Assembly: GCA_037447655.1 (NCBI GenBank)
Contig: JBBHKE010002155.1
Coordinates: forward strand, 62,001-126,000
Source of the DNA: Zygnema cylindricum
Lineage: Eukaryota > Streptophyta > Zygnematophyceae > Zygnematales > Zygnemataceae
Reading direction: 5' to 3'
DNA: 64,000 bases
Numbering within the stretch: the stretch's first letter is position 1; the number at the start of each line of letters is the position of its first letter. The notes below the pieces were generated by a model, which did not search any database, had not been told where the DNA came from, and saw only the letters and a list, made by a program, of their open reading frames with translations. The translations under genes and the position numbers were made by a program. Shown piece by piece: positions 63,526-64,000 of this stretch.

Positions 63526-63787
63526 ATGCATACTGCTTCCAAAGGCACTGGCGCGACGAATCCCGGCCTCGGGCTCCATGGATCCGAAGCGGTGAATTTC
63601 AACCTCCGAAGCCCTCCTCTTGAACAAACCAATAAGCAGCCAGTGCCGCACGTGTCCGAGCATCAACGGGCTGCGGAAGAGCTCCAGGAGGAGGAGTATG
63701 CCATCCTGGAGAACCAATCCCGTGTCCTGGAATATGCAGATGAAACCTGTCCCAGGGAAGCCTCGGCATGTCAAAAGATAGTAGAAG
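63526..63787 (+). CDS. first exon of a hypothetical host gene
   Basis: ATG 63526 opens MHTASKGTGATNPGLGLHGS, then a hydrophilic stretch and a Glu-rich likely coiled coil (EHQRAAEELQEEEYAILENQ). The frame stays open to 63846, but AAGGTAAGG at 63786-63793 is a good splice donor and the sequence after it looks intronic (T-rich, low coding character). The open frame upstream of 63526 has no ATG. No family recognised; the gene continues beyond the window. Confidence 0.55.
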
Positions 63788-64000
63788 GTAAGGAATTATC
63801 CCCTATCTCGTACATCAACTGTCTTACTGCCAAATTGAATTCATAAATGAGGAGTTTGTCTGGCAGATTCGATTTTTTTTGGCTTTTGACTTATAAATAA
63901 ACCTGTCTTCCAGTTGTGGTAGTTTAATCTCTGCCATTGTTGGAGTATTTCAGACACTTATTTCGCAATTGTGCTTCACTTTTGGAGTTCAATGTTTTAT
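63788..64000 (+). other. probable intron 1 of the gene starting at 63526
   Basis: T-rich sequence after GTAAGG, no acceptor identified before the window ends. Confidence 0.45.

Noticed and set aside
1-64000. CRISPR array, prokaryotic defence or plasmid features
   Set aside because: No regularly spaced repeats with unique spacers, no operons or Shine-Dalgarno-linked genes; the content is eukaryotic retrotransposons.

Overview
The window is eukaryotic nuclear DNA that consists almost entirely of transposable elements. The Ty1/copia and Ty3/gypsy domain orders, priming from initiator tRNA-Met, a GT-type splice donor in the one spliceable gene, and AT-rich sequence full of small inverted-repeat elements suggest a plant-lineage (streptophyte) genome. 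No species can be named from the sequence.

Layout. 0.1-0.6 kb: a BED zinc-finger (hAT-type) fragment. 2.1-5.9 kb: a 5' LTR, primer site and broken gag-pol of a gypsy element. 5.9-22.1 kb: a pile of decayed copia elements on both strands, including a nearly complete but multiply broken one at 16.6-22.1 kb. 22.2-26.8 kb: two minus-strand copia elements, one inserted in the other. 26.8-31.6 kb: unrecognised purine-rich minus-strand ORFs, an LTR with a gag start, one possible small host gene, and LTR tips. 31.9-38.6 kb: small TIR elements (MITE-like), a CT microsatellite and an ATCGGC palindrome. 38.6-42.2 kb: no recognisable gene. 42.2-52.4 kb: a copia RT gene split by an inverted-repeat-bounded insertion that itself holds an 0.8-kb direct duplication, a MITE, an intact miniature LTR element and a well preserved copia element. 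52.5-60.4 kb: two more copia elements, the second split by two LTR insertions. 60.4-64 kb: two divergent, apparently host, genes.

The most interesting theme is that LTRs here carry tRNA-like RNA polymerase III cassettes. A 555-bp TRIM element (44992-45546, target duplication CATAA) has a cloverleaf-competent tRNA-Asp(GUC)-like sequence in each 247-bp LTR. An unrelated 229-bp solo LTR (57263-57491, target duplication TAAAG) has another complete tRNA-like cloverleaf followed by TTTT. Six roughly 1-kb copia LTRs carry a decayed antisense tRNA-like sequence, five of them at the same offset (about 205-290 bp), each followed by a run of at least four T. Those copia LTRs also share a U3 hairpin whose arms covary and a 17-bp U5 core, and the associated elements use the anticodon region of initiator tRNA-Met (half-tRNA priming) as primer site. 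Only the TRIM element and the flanking host genes look intact; all autonomous elements seen are defective.
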